Positions 37,112-45,497 of a stretch of 64,000 nucleotides of DNA are shown here, in pieces (the stretch's first letter is position 1; each line of letters begins with the position of its first letter). Under the pieces are notes generated by a model. That model was not told where the DNA came from. It saw only the letters and a program-made list of their open reading frames with translations, and searched no databases. The position numbers and the translations under genes were made by a program. This DNA comes from Rhodospirillales bacterium (GTDB lineage: Bacteria; Pseudomonadota; Alphaproteobacteria; TMED109), in the NCBI GenBank assembly GCA_028824295.1, contig JAPPED010000027.1, positions 62,001 to 126,000 on the forward strand. The letters run 5' to 3'.

Positions 37112-37280
37112 CGAATTTCTTCCACTTCCAAGGCTTCCGGGCGCCCCGACGCTACTCGCGGTCCGTACCCGTCGCAAGCCCCCGTGAGGCCTAGCCCGCC
37201 GCGTCCCGACCGACTAGATTAGAAATTCAAGATTGCCTTATCGGAGAGGCGGGGCGGCTTGCCTGCGCCTTAGCACTGAC

Positions 37281-38645
37281 ATGACCGTGACCCGCTTGAC
37301 CCGCACGGGCCTCCACTTTGGCGCCGGCGCCCTGGCAGCACTCCTCGTGGTGCTCATGGGAACGTGTGCGCCCAACCAGCAGAGCAGTGCCGGCACCACG
37401 AGCAGTGAAACCTACCGGCAGCTGGACCTCTTTGGCCAAGTCTTTCAACGTGTTCGTCAAGACTACGTGGAATCGGTCGACGACCAGACGCTCATCCACG
37501 CCGCGCTCAACGGGATGCTGCAGGCACTCGACCCCCACTCCAGCTACATGAGCGCCGACCAGTTCGAGGAGATGCAGGTCCAGACCAGCGGTCGCTTCGG
37601 CGGGCTCGGGATCGAAGTGACGATGGAGAACGGTTTCGTGAAAGTCGTCGCGCCCATCGACGACACGCCCGCCTACCGAGCCGGGGTGCTTTCCGGCGAC
37701 CTGATCACCCATATCGACGATGAGGCCGTGCTGGGGCTGACCCTGTCCGAGGCCGTCGACCGCATGCGGGGCGAGCCGAACACCGAGATCGTGATCCGCG
37801 TGAGCCGGCCCGGCATCGAGCCGTTCGATGTCACCATCGTCCGGGAAATCATCCACGTCCAGTCGGTGCGGTCCCGGGCCGAGGGCGACATCGGCTACAT
37901 CAGGATCAGCTCCTTCACCGAGCAGACCAAGTCCGGCGTCAAGAAGAGCGTCGAGGAACTGCGCTCGGAAATCGGGCCCGGCAACATGCAGGGCATCGTG
38001 CTGGACCTGCGGAACAACCCGGGTGGTTTGCTGACACAGGCCGTCGCGGTGGCGGACTTCTTCCTGGACCGCGGCGTCATCGTGTCGACGCGGGGCCGGA
38101 GCAACCAGCCCGAGCAGCAGTTCACCGCGACCACCGGGGACATCGCCGAGGGCCTGCCCATCGTGGTGCTCGTGAACGGCGGCTCGGCCAGCGCCAGCGA
38201 GATCGTATCGGGCGCGCTGCAGGACCACGGGCGCGCGATTCTGATGGGCACGAAGACCTTCGGAAAAGGCTCCGTGCAGACCGTCCTCCAGCTCGGCGAA
38301 CACGGCGCCATGCGGCTGACCACGGCCCGGTACTACACCCCCCAGGGACGCTCCATCCAGTCGACCGGAATCTCGCCGGACATCGAGGTTCCGCTCGCCC
38401 GCATCGAGGTCCTGGAGACCGGCGCCGCCCGGAGCGAGGCCACGCTCCGGAACGCCCTCGAGAACGAGGACACGGACACGGCCGAGGACCCGACCAGCGA
38501 GGACCCGGCCAGCGAGGACCCGGCCAGCGAGGAGCCGACCGAAACCGTCGAGGTGGTCGCCGATCCTGCGGTCGAGGACTATCAGCTGCAGCGGGCGCTC
38601 GACCTGCTCCGCGGCCTGGATCTCTTCCGGCCGAAGGCGGCCTGA
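37281..38645 (+). CDS. ctpA: C-terminal processing protease CtpA (S41 family)
   Basis: 454 residues with a signal or lipoprotein-like start (LAALLVVLMGTCAP). A PDZ domain lies at about 105-180 (GGLGIEVTMENGFVKVV). The S41 catalytic region has the nucleophile in NGGSASASEIVSGAL and the general-base lysine in TFGKGSVQT. It trims periplasmic proteins at their C-termini. The last 60 residues contain an acidic repeat, EDPTSEDPASEDPASEEP, encoded by a 15-base tandem repeat. ATG at 37281. It is followed by rppH after 15 bases. Confidence 0.95.
   Translation: MTVTRLTRTGLHFGAGALAALLVVLMGTCAPNQQSSAGTTSSETYRQLDLFGQVFQRVRQDYVESVDDQTLIHAALNGMLQALDPHSSYMSADQFEEMQVQTSGRFGGLGIEVTMENGFVKVVAPIDDTPAYRAGVLSGDLITHIDDEAVLGLTLSEAVDRMRGEPNTEIVIRVSRPGIEPFDVTIVREIIHVQSVRSRAEGDIGYIRISSFTEQTKSGVKKSVEELRSEIGPGNMQGIVLDLRNNPGGLLTQAVAVADFFLDRGVIVSTRGRSNQPEQQFTATTGDIAEGLPIVVLVNGGSASASEIVSGALQDHGRAILMGTKTFGKGSVQTVLQLGEHGAMRLTTARYYTPQGRSIQSTGISPDIEVPLARIEVLETGAARSEATLRNALENEDTDTAEDPTSEDPASEDPASEEPTETVEVVADPAVEDYQLQRALDLLRGLDLFRPKAA
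38484..38540 (+). repeat. 15-base tandem repeat in the ctpA tail
   Basis: Units GAGGACCCGACCAGC (38484-38498) and GAGGACCCGGCCAGC (38499-38513, 38514-38528) are followed by a partial diverged unit to 38540. Each whole unit encodes E-D-P-(T/A)-S. The 15-base period keeps the frame, so copy-number change would lengthen or shorten the acidic tail without breaking the protein. Confidence 0.85.
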
Positions 38646-38660
38646 CCCGCCCGACCACCG

Positions 38661-39134
38661 ATGCACGACGGTCTCTACCGGCCGGCCGTAGGAATTCTGC
38701 TGCTCAATCCGGACGACAAGGCGTTCGTCGGACAGCGCATCGATACGGCGGGCGCCTGGCAGCTCCCCCAGGGCGGCATCGACCAAGGCGAAGACCCGGA
38801 GGCCGCCGCCTTCCGTGAGCTTCGGGAGGAAACGGGGGTCGCCTGCGCGGAAGTCATCGCCAGATCTCGCGGCTGGCTCCACTACGACCTGCCGGCTGCG
38901 CTCGCCGGCAACCTGTGGAAGGGGCGCTACCGGGGGCAGCGGCAGAAGTGGTTCGCGATGCGGCACACCGGCCCCGAATCGGAAATCGACATCCGCCCAG
39001 GTGGCGAGTTCTCGGCATGGCGCTGGGTGTGTCCGCGCGAGCTGCCGGACCTGATCGTGCCCTTCAAGCGGGCGATGTACGTGGAGTTGCTCGTCGAGTT
39101 TGCTGACGTCCTGCCGCCGGCCGTGCGTAACTGA
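38661..39134 (+). CDS. rppH: RNA pyrophosphohydrolase RppH (Nudix)
   Basis: 157 residues. The Nudix box GGIDQGEDPEAAAFRELREE (continuing TGV) is complete. RPAVGILLLNPDDKAFVGQR and WKGRYRGQRQKWFAM are typical RppH/NudH segments. It removes pyrophosphate from mRNA 5' ends to start decay. It lies downstream of ctpA. In other alphaproteobacteria this pair commonly sits next to atpC; here 7.5 kb of accessory DNA separates them. Confidence 0.94.
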   Translation: MHDGLYRPAVGILLLNPDDKAFVGQRIDTAGAWQLPQGGIDQGEDPEAAAFRELREETGVACAEVIARSRGWLHYDLPAALAGNLWKGRYRGQRQKWFAMRHTGPESEIDIRPGGEFSAWRWVCPRELPDLIVPFKRAMYVELLVEFADVLPPAVRN

Positions 39135-39183
39135 TCGGGTCCCGCTCCGCGGCACGGCGCGGACAGGACGAGCTAGCGGGCGG

Positions 39184-39420
39184 CTAGTCCCGTCCGAGCT
39201 TCGCGTACCACCTACCGTCCTCGGCCTGCCAGCATCGCACCAGTCCATCGTGCGCCAGCTTCTGGCCGACGAAGCGCGCAGTGGCCCACGCATCCTCGTC
39301 GCCGGCGATCGCCGACCAACCCGCCTGCTCGGCGACCGCGGCAGTCGACACCTCTTCTCCCGAGTGCTCGAGCAACACCTTGAGGAACTGGACCTCCAGG
39401 TTCACGGTCGAGTCAGGCAT
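39184..39420 (-). CDS. Small winged-helix-like hypothetical protein
   Basis: 78 residues from the ATG at 39420 (a GTG at 39432 is also possible). The sequence MPDSTVNLEVQFLKVLLEHS, then STAAVAEQAGWSA and VGQKLAHDGLVRCWQ with GRWYAKLGRD, looks like a compact winged helix. No family is recognised. Its start overlaps the end of the excisionase-like gene upstream, so the two form one unit. Confidence 0.55.
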   Translation of the reverse strand: MPDSTVNLEVQFLKVLLEHSGEEVSTAAVAEQAGWSAIAGDEDAWATARFVGQKLAHDGLVRCWQAEDGRWYAKLGRD

Positions 39421-39655
39421 CTGCTTTCCCACCGACCTTCGTGTCTCTCACCATGTCCTGCCGCGTCCCTGCCCAGGCGTTGAGGTCCGACAACCGGTAT
39501 CGGACCGCACTCCCGAACTTGTAGTAGGCAGGTCCGAGCCCCCTGCTCCGCCAGCGGTCGAGGGCGCGCGGGGACAAACCGAGAATCTCGGCCGCCTCGC
39601 GCGGCCGCAGGAATCGGTTGCCGAGCGCCGCCTGATCAAATCGATTCACAAGCAT
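39413..39655 (-). CDS. Excisionase/AlpA-like helix-turn-helix protein
   Basis: 80 residues. The core FLRPREAAEILGLSPRALDR, then GLGPAYYKFGSAVRYRLSDLNAW, is the MerR-like HTH_17 fold of AlpA regulators and phage excisionases. Such genes usually belong to prophages or integrated elements and control excision or element genes. It is followed by an overlapping small gene. No integrase is seen nearby, so this is either a solitary regulator or a leftover of an element. Confidence 0.75.
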   Translation of the reverse strand: MLVNRFDQAALGNRFLRPREAAEILGLSPRALDRWRSRGLGPAYYKFGSAVRYRLSDLNAWAGTRQDMVRDTKVGGKADA

Positions 39656-40176
39656 TCCTCATCGCGACATGCGAATCCCGCCGTGCTGCATTCCGGCGCC
39701 GGTGCAGCAGACCGGCGCGAAACACTGACCCGGATCAGGAACGGTACACAGCTTCCCATCACTATTGCGTATCCAGATGGCGAAAACCCGTAACGTTTCC
39801 ATATCTGCGGGAGTTCGTCAGGCAGACCACGCCACTGCGACGGCTCGGCGTTGCGCCCGATCTTGGTGCCGGCCTGGCGGGACGAATCCGCTAAACGCGC
39901 CTGCCGGGACGCCGCCCTCGCAGTGACGGGCTGCCAAGCGTGTGCGACTTGCCTAGTCCCAGCAGGCGCGGTGCCCGCGGGATTCCTGCGGACCGGGGAG
40001 CCGTGGTGGGCGGACCGTCATCCCGGCGGACGCCCAGAAGAAGCTTCACCGAAGGGACGCGGGCCGCATGGCACGCCTCGCCGACAGCACCGGCGCGACC
40101 ATGCGAAGTGCGGCGCCCCAGGCGGCGGCCGCCCGGACGTCAGGGACCAGAGCGCGGCGGCAACGGCGCAGCGATG
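39656..40176. other. Gene-free stretch between the HTH gene and the fused kinase
   Basis: About 520 bases with no supportable gene. A long plus-strand frame extends from here into the kinase gene but is its antisense shadow. The 39656-39850 part should hold the HTH gene promoter. No att-like repeat was recognised. Confidence 0.4.
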
Positions 40177-42525
40177 TCAGCGGCCGTCCTGCCCCGCCAT
40201 CCGGTAGCCGACGCCCCGCACGTTGAAGATCCAGATCGGATCCGCCGCGTCCTCGCCCAGCTTCGCCCGAAGCTTCTTGACGAAGTTGCGCACAAGATTG
40301 ATGTCGGCCCCCTCGCGCCCGTTCCGCCAGACCTGGCGCATCAGGGTCTCGTAGGTGACAACGCGTCCGGCGCTCAGCGAGAGCACGCGCAGCAACTCGT
40401 ATTCCGTGGCGGTGAGGGTCACCTCGCGGTCGGCCACCAAGACGCGGCGCGCATCGTAGTCGACGGTGAGCGCGCCGAGCACGAACGGGTCAGGCCGTTC
40501 GGTGCGGCGGAGCGCGGCGGCCACCCTGGCCACCAGCTCGGTTCGCGAGAAGGGCTTGACGATGTAGTCGATGGCACCCGCCTCGAGGGCTCTGGCCACG
40601 GTTTCATCACGACCGTAACCGGAGATGAACACGACCGGCAGCTCCGCGAGTTCCGGGACGCCCTGCATCAGCGCGATGCCGTCGGTCCCGGGCAGCATGA
40701 GGTCGAGCAGGACCAGGCTCGGCTTCTCGGCGCGGATGATCTGCGCGAGATCCGCGTGATCACCCGTCACGAGCGGGGCGTAGTCGGCCGCGCTGAGTGC
40801 GTCGCGCACGAAGCGCAGCGTCTCCGGATCGTCGTCCACCACGAGGATGCGGGCAGGGGCACGCGGCGCCGACACTTGGGGGCGCCCCGCGCTACGGGCG
40901 GCTTCGCTCACATGAACGTCGTCGACCACCGGCAGCGTGAACGTGAAGCGGCTGCCGTGGCCGGGGCCGTCGCTCTCGGCCCGGATGCGGCCTCCATGCG
41001 CCTCCACCAGCCCCTTGCAGATGACAAGCCCAAGGCCGGTTCCCGCCGTCGTGCGCGGGCCGTCGGGGCCGGCGTACTTGCGGAAGAGTTGGGGCAGCTG
41101 CTCGGGTGCAATGCCCCGGCCCTTGTCAGAAACCGAGACCGCGACATGCACTCCCTCGCGCGCGGCCGAGACCTGGATGGGCGCCGACTCCGGAGACTGC
41201 CGAGCAGCGTTGGACAGCAGGTTGTTCAGCACCTGCACGACGCGCCGCCGGTCGGCCATCACCCCGGGCAGGTTTTCTGGCAGGTCCATCAGCACCGTGT
41301 GTCGACCGCCGCCCGAGAGGAACGTGTTCCGCGCCCGGTCCACCAGCGCCGCCACTTCGGAGGGTTCCGGCGACACCGAGAGCGTGCCCGCCTCGATGCG
41401 TCCCGCGTCAAGCAGTGCGCCGATGAGGCCACGCATATGCCCGGCCTGCTCGTGGATGACGCGATGGAACTCGTGCATCTCGGCCGCATCAAGTTCCGAC
41501 GCCTCTTCCAGCAGGGTGGCAGCCGAACCCTTGATAGCGGCGAGCGGTGCCCGCAGCTCGTGGCTCACCATGCCGAGGAAGTCGGCCCGCAGCCGCTCCA
41601 GCTCCTTGAGCGGCGCCATGTCCTGCATGGTCACGACCATCGACGCCACGGTGCCGTCCTCGGCATGGATCGGTGTCCCGTTGACCAGCATTGATACGCT
41701 TCGCCCGTCCGGGACCGAGAGCACGATCTCCTCGGCACGCACCGTCTCACCGATGCGGAGCTGCTGGGCGAAGGAGAACTCTTTCAGGGACACTTCACGA
41801 CCGTCGGCCCGCCGGAAGGAAATCACTCCCAACAGATCCTCCACCGGCCGGCCCGGCATGCGCAGGCCCTCGACGATGCGTCGCGCCTCCCGGTTGATCA
41901 ACACTGCTTCGCCGCTCTGGGCGTCGAAGACCACGACGCCCACCGGCGAGGTCTCGACCAGCGCCTCGAGGTCAGCCCGCGCGCGCTGTTCGTCGCGGTG
42001 GGTGCGGGCATTGACGATGGCTGTCGCCGCCTGGGAGGCAAACAGCACCAGCACCTCCTCGTCCTCCTCGGTGAACGCCGGCGCCCCTTCCTTCTCGGCG
42101 AGGAAGAAGTTGCCGACGTCCGTGCCGCGGTGACGCATGGGCGTGCCCTGGAAGGTATTCGAACGCATCAAGTCCGTTGCGAACCCGAGCGACTGGACGA
42201 AATCCGGGAGATCAGTCAGCCGGATCGGCCCGGGCAGGTTGCGGAAGTGCGCAAAGAGCCTCGGCCCGTCGGGCCACTCGATGAGCTGCTGGAGCTCCTC
42301 TTTCGTCAAACCGGAGGAGACGAAATCCACGGCCGTGCCGGTGTCGTCCACGGTCGTGATCAGGCCATAGCGCGCGCCGGTGAGCGCACGAGCGCTGTCA
42401 ACCGCCTCCTGCAGGACCGTGGTGACGTCGAGGCTCGCACTGATGCGCAGGATCGCAGCGCTAAGCGAGGAGAGGCGCTCGCGCAGCGCCTGGATCTCCC
42501 TTGCGGAAGCGCCGGTCGTGGTCAT
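40177..42525 (-). CDS. Cytosolic histidine kinase fused to a complete OmpR-type response regulator
   Basis: 782 residues carrying sensor, kinase, receiver and DNA-binding effector in one chain. A GAF domain lies at about 30-180 and a PAS domain at about 185-305. The HisKA H-box is SHELRAPL with His322. The HATPase has NNLLSNA at 434-440, DKGRGI at 467-472 and GTGLGL. The receiver (559-675) has acidic residues 564-566, phospho-acceptor Asp608 and Lys657. An OmpR/PhoB winged helix at about 690-778 ends in VRNFVKKLRAKLG and FNVRGVGYRM. No transmembrane segment is present, so it senses a cytosolic or diffusible signal. The ATG at 42525 is preceded by GAGAGAGGAAA. It is a natural one-polypeptide two-component system. 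Target genes are unknown. Confidence 0.93.
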   Translation of the reverse strand: MTTTGASAREIQALRERLSSLSAAILRISASLDVTTVLQEAVDSARALTGARYGLITTVDDTGTAVDFVSSGLTKEELQQLIEWPDGPRLFAHFRNLPGPIRLTDLPDFVQSLGFATDLMRSNTFQGTPMRHRGTDVGNFFLAEKEGAPAFTEEDEEVLVLFASQAATAIVNARTHRDEQRARADLEALVETSPVGVVVFDAQSGEAVLINREARRIVEGLRMPGRPVEDLLGVISFRRADGREVSLKEFSFAQQLRIGETVRAEEIVLSVPDGRSVSMLVNGTPIHAEDGTVASMVVTMQDMAPLKELERLRADFLGMVSHELRAPLAAIKGSAATLLEEASELDAAEMHEFHRVIHEQAGHMRGLIGALLDAGRIEAGTLSVSPEPSEVAALVDRARNTFLSGGGRHTVLMDLPENLPGVMADRRRVVQVLNNLLSNAARQSPESAPIQVSAAREGVHVAVSVSDKGRGIAPEQLPQLFRKYAGPDGPRTTAGTGLGLVICKGLVEAHGGRIRAESDGPGHGSRFTFTLPVVDDVHVSEAARSAGRPQVSAPRAPARILVVDDDPETLRFVRDALSAADYAPLVTGDHADLAQIIRAEKPSLVLLDLMLPGTDGIALMQGVPELAELPVVFISGYGRDETVARALEAGAIDYIVKPFSRTELVARVAAALRRTERPDPFVLGALTVDYDARRVLVADREVTLTATEYELLRVLSLSAGRVVTYETLMRQVWRNGREGADINLVRNFVKKLRAKLGEDAADPIWIFNVRGVGYRMAGQDGR

Positions 42526-42970
42526 TGGGTTTCCTCTCTCGTCGGCCAGGTGCAGACGCGGGCGCGGGGTCGTCCTCGACGCGATGTCGCCCGGCCGCCT
42601 TGCGCCCGGCGACCCGGTACCGCCGCATCGACCGCAATCGAGCGGATTCATCGAGCGTTTACGAAAAGAATACGAGCTTCGTCAACGCCGATACGTTCAA
42701 GCTACGGTGGTTTCGGTGACGGCACCAAAGTCAGGCGAGGATTCAGGCGAGGTCGCGCGTTCCCAAGCAACGTGTCCGCAGGACGACGGGGGTGCGCGGC
42801 CGACCCGGCTTCGCGATGGCTCGATGCAACCGAGGCAGGTCTGCCCGGCCGCTTCCGGGTAGCCGGCCGGGCCGGCACCAAGCGCCGTCGCACCAAGAGC
42901 TCGATGTGGCGGCGCGGTGCCCAGCAGCCAAGCCGTACCGGCCTTCTTCGCCGTCGTCTGCGAGACCCCG
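42526..42970. other. Intergenic stretch upstream of the fused kinase
   Basis: About 445 bases with no supportable gene. Both neighbours are on the minus strand, so the kinase promoter lies here and the exported protease gene ends here. Nothing else is recognised. Confidence 0.4.
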
Positions 42971-44389
42971 CTAGTACTTTTGCTTCAGAAACGTCTTGGC
43001 AGGGCCAAAGTCATGCTGCGCTGCCTCATCCAGCCACCGGCGGGCCAGAACCTTGTCCGTCGGCGTAGCCCATCCGAAGTAGTGCCAGCGGCCCATGTCA
43101 TACATTGAGGGGATGTCGTTTCGTGACGCCAGGTCACGAAGAATCCGGAACGCCTCCGGGAGGTTCTGGTTGACCCTGAGGCCGGCGACGTACATGTCCA
43201 CCAGTTCCACCTGGGCGCGCCAGAACCCTCCTTCGGCGGCCTCCAGCAGGGCCTCCACGTCGTGTCCGAGAGACGAATCGATCCGACGGACGGTGCTTTT
43301 CAGTACTGTCCCCATCTCGTACTGAGCCCAAGGGTCGCCCTGCAGGGACAACGCGCGCACCCGAAGCGCCTCCTCCTGGAAACAGCGCCACAATTCGCGC
43401 GCCTTGGAGCAGTCGGTGCCCAGATCGCCGGCAAGCAATTGCCGCACGTACTTTGTCTTGATTCCGTAGACGACATTGCTGGCGCCCAGGAACGTGACCC
43501 CCACCAACCCATCGTCGTTCAGGATCGGACCTCCGCTCATACCGATGAGATGCGGAAACCGTGACGACGGGACCGCAAATGCGAACCGATCGGCATCGTT
43601 GTACGCGGCGCCAGACGGCCGTACGGACGACCCTGCTGACAGTATTCCGTTGCGATAACCCACCGCCGTCAGCTCCCCTAGTGGCTCGGACCAGCAACGG
43701 ACGTCGAGGTACTCATCGACGGGTACAGCCGTTCGGAACTCGGCCAGGTCACGCGTGATGCTGACACGGCCTATCTGCGACACCTCGACCAGCGGGGGAT
43801 TTCCCTTGCGAAAAAGGTACAGACGGCCGCGGAAGTTACCGCGTGCGTAATTGTCGAACAGGACATGGAAGCTGGTAACGAAGCGATTGGGGCCGACGGC
43901 AAAGGCCGTTCCCAGATAGTCCTTGAACCTCACATGGCTCGCACCCGGTCGCCACCGCTGCAACCGCCACACGGCGCGACGGGCGTCCTCCGACCCGTTG
44001 ATCGGTTGTCTGCAGGCGGCATCCCCGGAAATGCCCCCGTCGTCGGACGGCCCGGCCTCGGTCAGCAGTCGCCCGAAGGCAAGGGCTGCACCGCCGCCAG
44101 CCCCTCGAATCCCTATCCGGTCGCCCGTTTCGCTGCTGGCAGCTACTCTCACTCTGGGCCCCTGTCGCCCGACCATTCCATGACTGGTGCCCGGGGCACT
44201 TCGCAGGCTTGCGCGCTCTGCCGCCCACATGACGCGGGTGTTCCCGGGCGCGCTGGGTCCAAGCTCGTAGCTGTAAATCTCACGGAACGGTTCCTCGCCG
44301 AAATCCTGTGCGTGGACCATGCCGCACGGCACGGCGGAGGCGAGGGCAGCGGATGCCGCAAGCACGGCGATGCTCAGCGTCCTGGTCAT
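42971..44389 (-). CDS. Exported trypsin-like serine protease with Sel1-like repeats
   Basis: 472 residues. The signal is MTRTLSIAVLAASAALASAV (cut around 27). A trypsin-fold domain at about 125-320 has the triad His175 (VTSFHVLFDN), Asp214 (TRDLAEF) and Ser285 (GMSGGP). It is followed at about 340-472 by two to three Sel1/TPR-like helical repeats (GDPWAQYEMGTVL, GGFWRAQVELVDMYVAG, IPSMYDMGRWHYFG). Sel1 repeats normally bind partner proteins. The ATG at 44389 starts the signal peptide; the 180 open codons upstream have no similarity. It has no PDZ domain, unlike DegP. Confidence 0.82.
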   Translation of the reverse strand: MTRTLSIAVLAASAALASAVPCGMVHAQDFGEEPFREIYSYELGPSAPGNTRVMWAAERASLRSAPGTSHGMVGRQGPRVRVAASSETGDRIGIRGAGGGAALAFGRLLTEAGPSDDGGISGDAACRQPINGSEDARRAVWRLQRWRPGASHVRFKDYLGTAFAVGPNRFVTSFHVLFDNYARGNFRGRLYLFRKGNPPLVEVSQIGRVSITRDLAEFRTAVPVDEYLDVRCWSEPLGELTAVGYRNGILSAGSSVRPSGAAYNDADRFAFAVPSSRFPHLIGMSGGPILNDDGLVGVTFLGASNVVYGIKTKYVRQLLAGDLGTDCSKARELWRCFQEEALRVRALSLQGDPWAQYEMGTVLKSTVRRIDSSLGHDVEALLEAAEGGFWRAQVELVDMYVAGLRVNQNLPEAFRILRDLASRNDIPSMYDMGRWHYFGWATPTDKVLARRWLDEAAQHDFGPAKTFLKQKY

Positions 44390-45497
44390 TTGGAGCCGCC
44401 CGCAACGTCGGATTGGGAAGCCCGACATGCCGAAGAATGTGCTCTGGTTGCCTGTGGCGACGAGTTGGACGACGGTCGGGAGTGCGGGCCGGGCCTCATA
44501 GGTCGCTCCCAACACCTTTTCCCTCAAACGACCGTACGGTGCAAATGGCTTGGAATCCGTGAATGAACTTGGGCGGCGGCACTCGCCGCGCACCTCCCGG
44601 AACCCATCGGGAACCGCGGCCCGGCTTCTGATCGCCGAGTCACGAAGCGCACGATAACAAACCAGCGCTCGGTAGCAGTTGCGGAGCGGCGGGCATGAGC
44701 GGTTGGGGGCTGGTCGCCGCACCGCAGTTGTCGAGGTCACCGCCACGCGGGGGCGAGCCAGGCGCTGAGCTGGTCGGTCGGGGCCGGTTGGACGGTGAGG
44801 CCTAGAGGCCGATCCCACCGACCCGAGCCGCGCAGCTGCGGGCGCTAACTGGCCGGCAAGGCGCCTGAAAGGGGGCCGACCAGCTGCTCTCCGTGGCTGC
44901 TTGGTAACCACTATCAGCATGTCCAATTGAACCGCCGCGGTGTCCGCGCCGCCGTCTGCTTGTCAGGATGTCCATACTTCATCCTGCGGCGCTTCCGCGT
45001 GACGGGAGGCGACCAGCGTCGGTGGCGCTGATCTTCCGACTTCCCACTCATTTCCATTCAAATCTTGCAGCCGCCGCGCAAGCGCGGTGCTTCCCGCGGC
45101 CGCGTCGCGACCCCTTATGCGCCTGGCAACCGACAGACGACGTGCTGCGCAGACAAGCTATGACTTACGCATTCTGTCTAGATACTGCGCATTTGTTTCC
45201 GAAAAGTGCCTTTTGCCGCGTCTTGATGTAGTTATGCTGCATCCGTAGCCACGACCTCGGACGGGAGCTGCGATCATTCCAGTTGACAACGGCACAACGA
45301 TAGGTGTCACCAGCCCACCTCCGCTCGGTCGGTTGCCCTGCCGGACCTGTGGTCGTGTGCGCTTCCCGGATCTCGCTGCAAGTGTTTATGACTCCGTGCG
45401 AGATCTCATTGACATCATTGGTGCCGGGACACCATCGTCAGCGCAGAGGCCAGGCCGAGGCGCGTCCACATTGGGCGACCATCGGAAAACCGGCACT
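44390..45497. other. Gene-free stretch of about 1.1 kb
   Basis: No supportable gene on either strand. Frames at 44968-45231 (plus) and 45333-45497 (plus, open upstream of the lipoprotein) lack ribosome binding sites and similarity. A TTGACA occurs at 45283-45288 but no -10 element stands at the right distance. The length suggests decayed sequence inside the accessory block. Confidence 0.4.

Noticed and set aside
44400-44566. A possible TnpB-type C-terminal tail (ALVACGDELDDG) near the start of the exported protease
   Set aside because: Only a single ACGD-like motif matches, without the zinc-ribbon or D-x-N-A-A-x-N end; too weak to list.
45283-45311. A promoter with TTGACA before the lipoprotein gene
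   Set aside because: No acceptable -10 element lies 16-18 bases downstream, and the start codon is more than 200 bases away.
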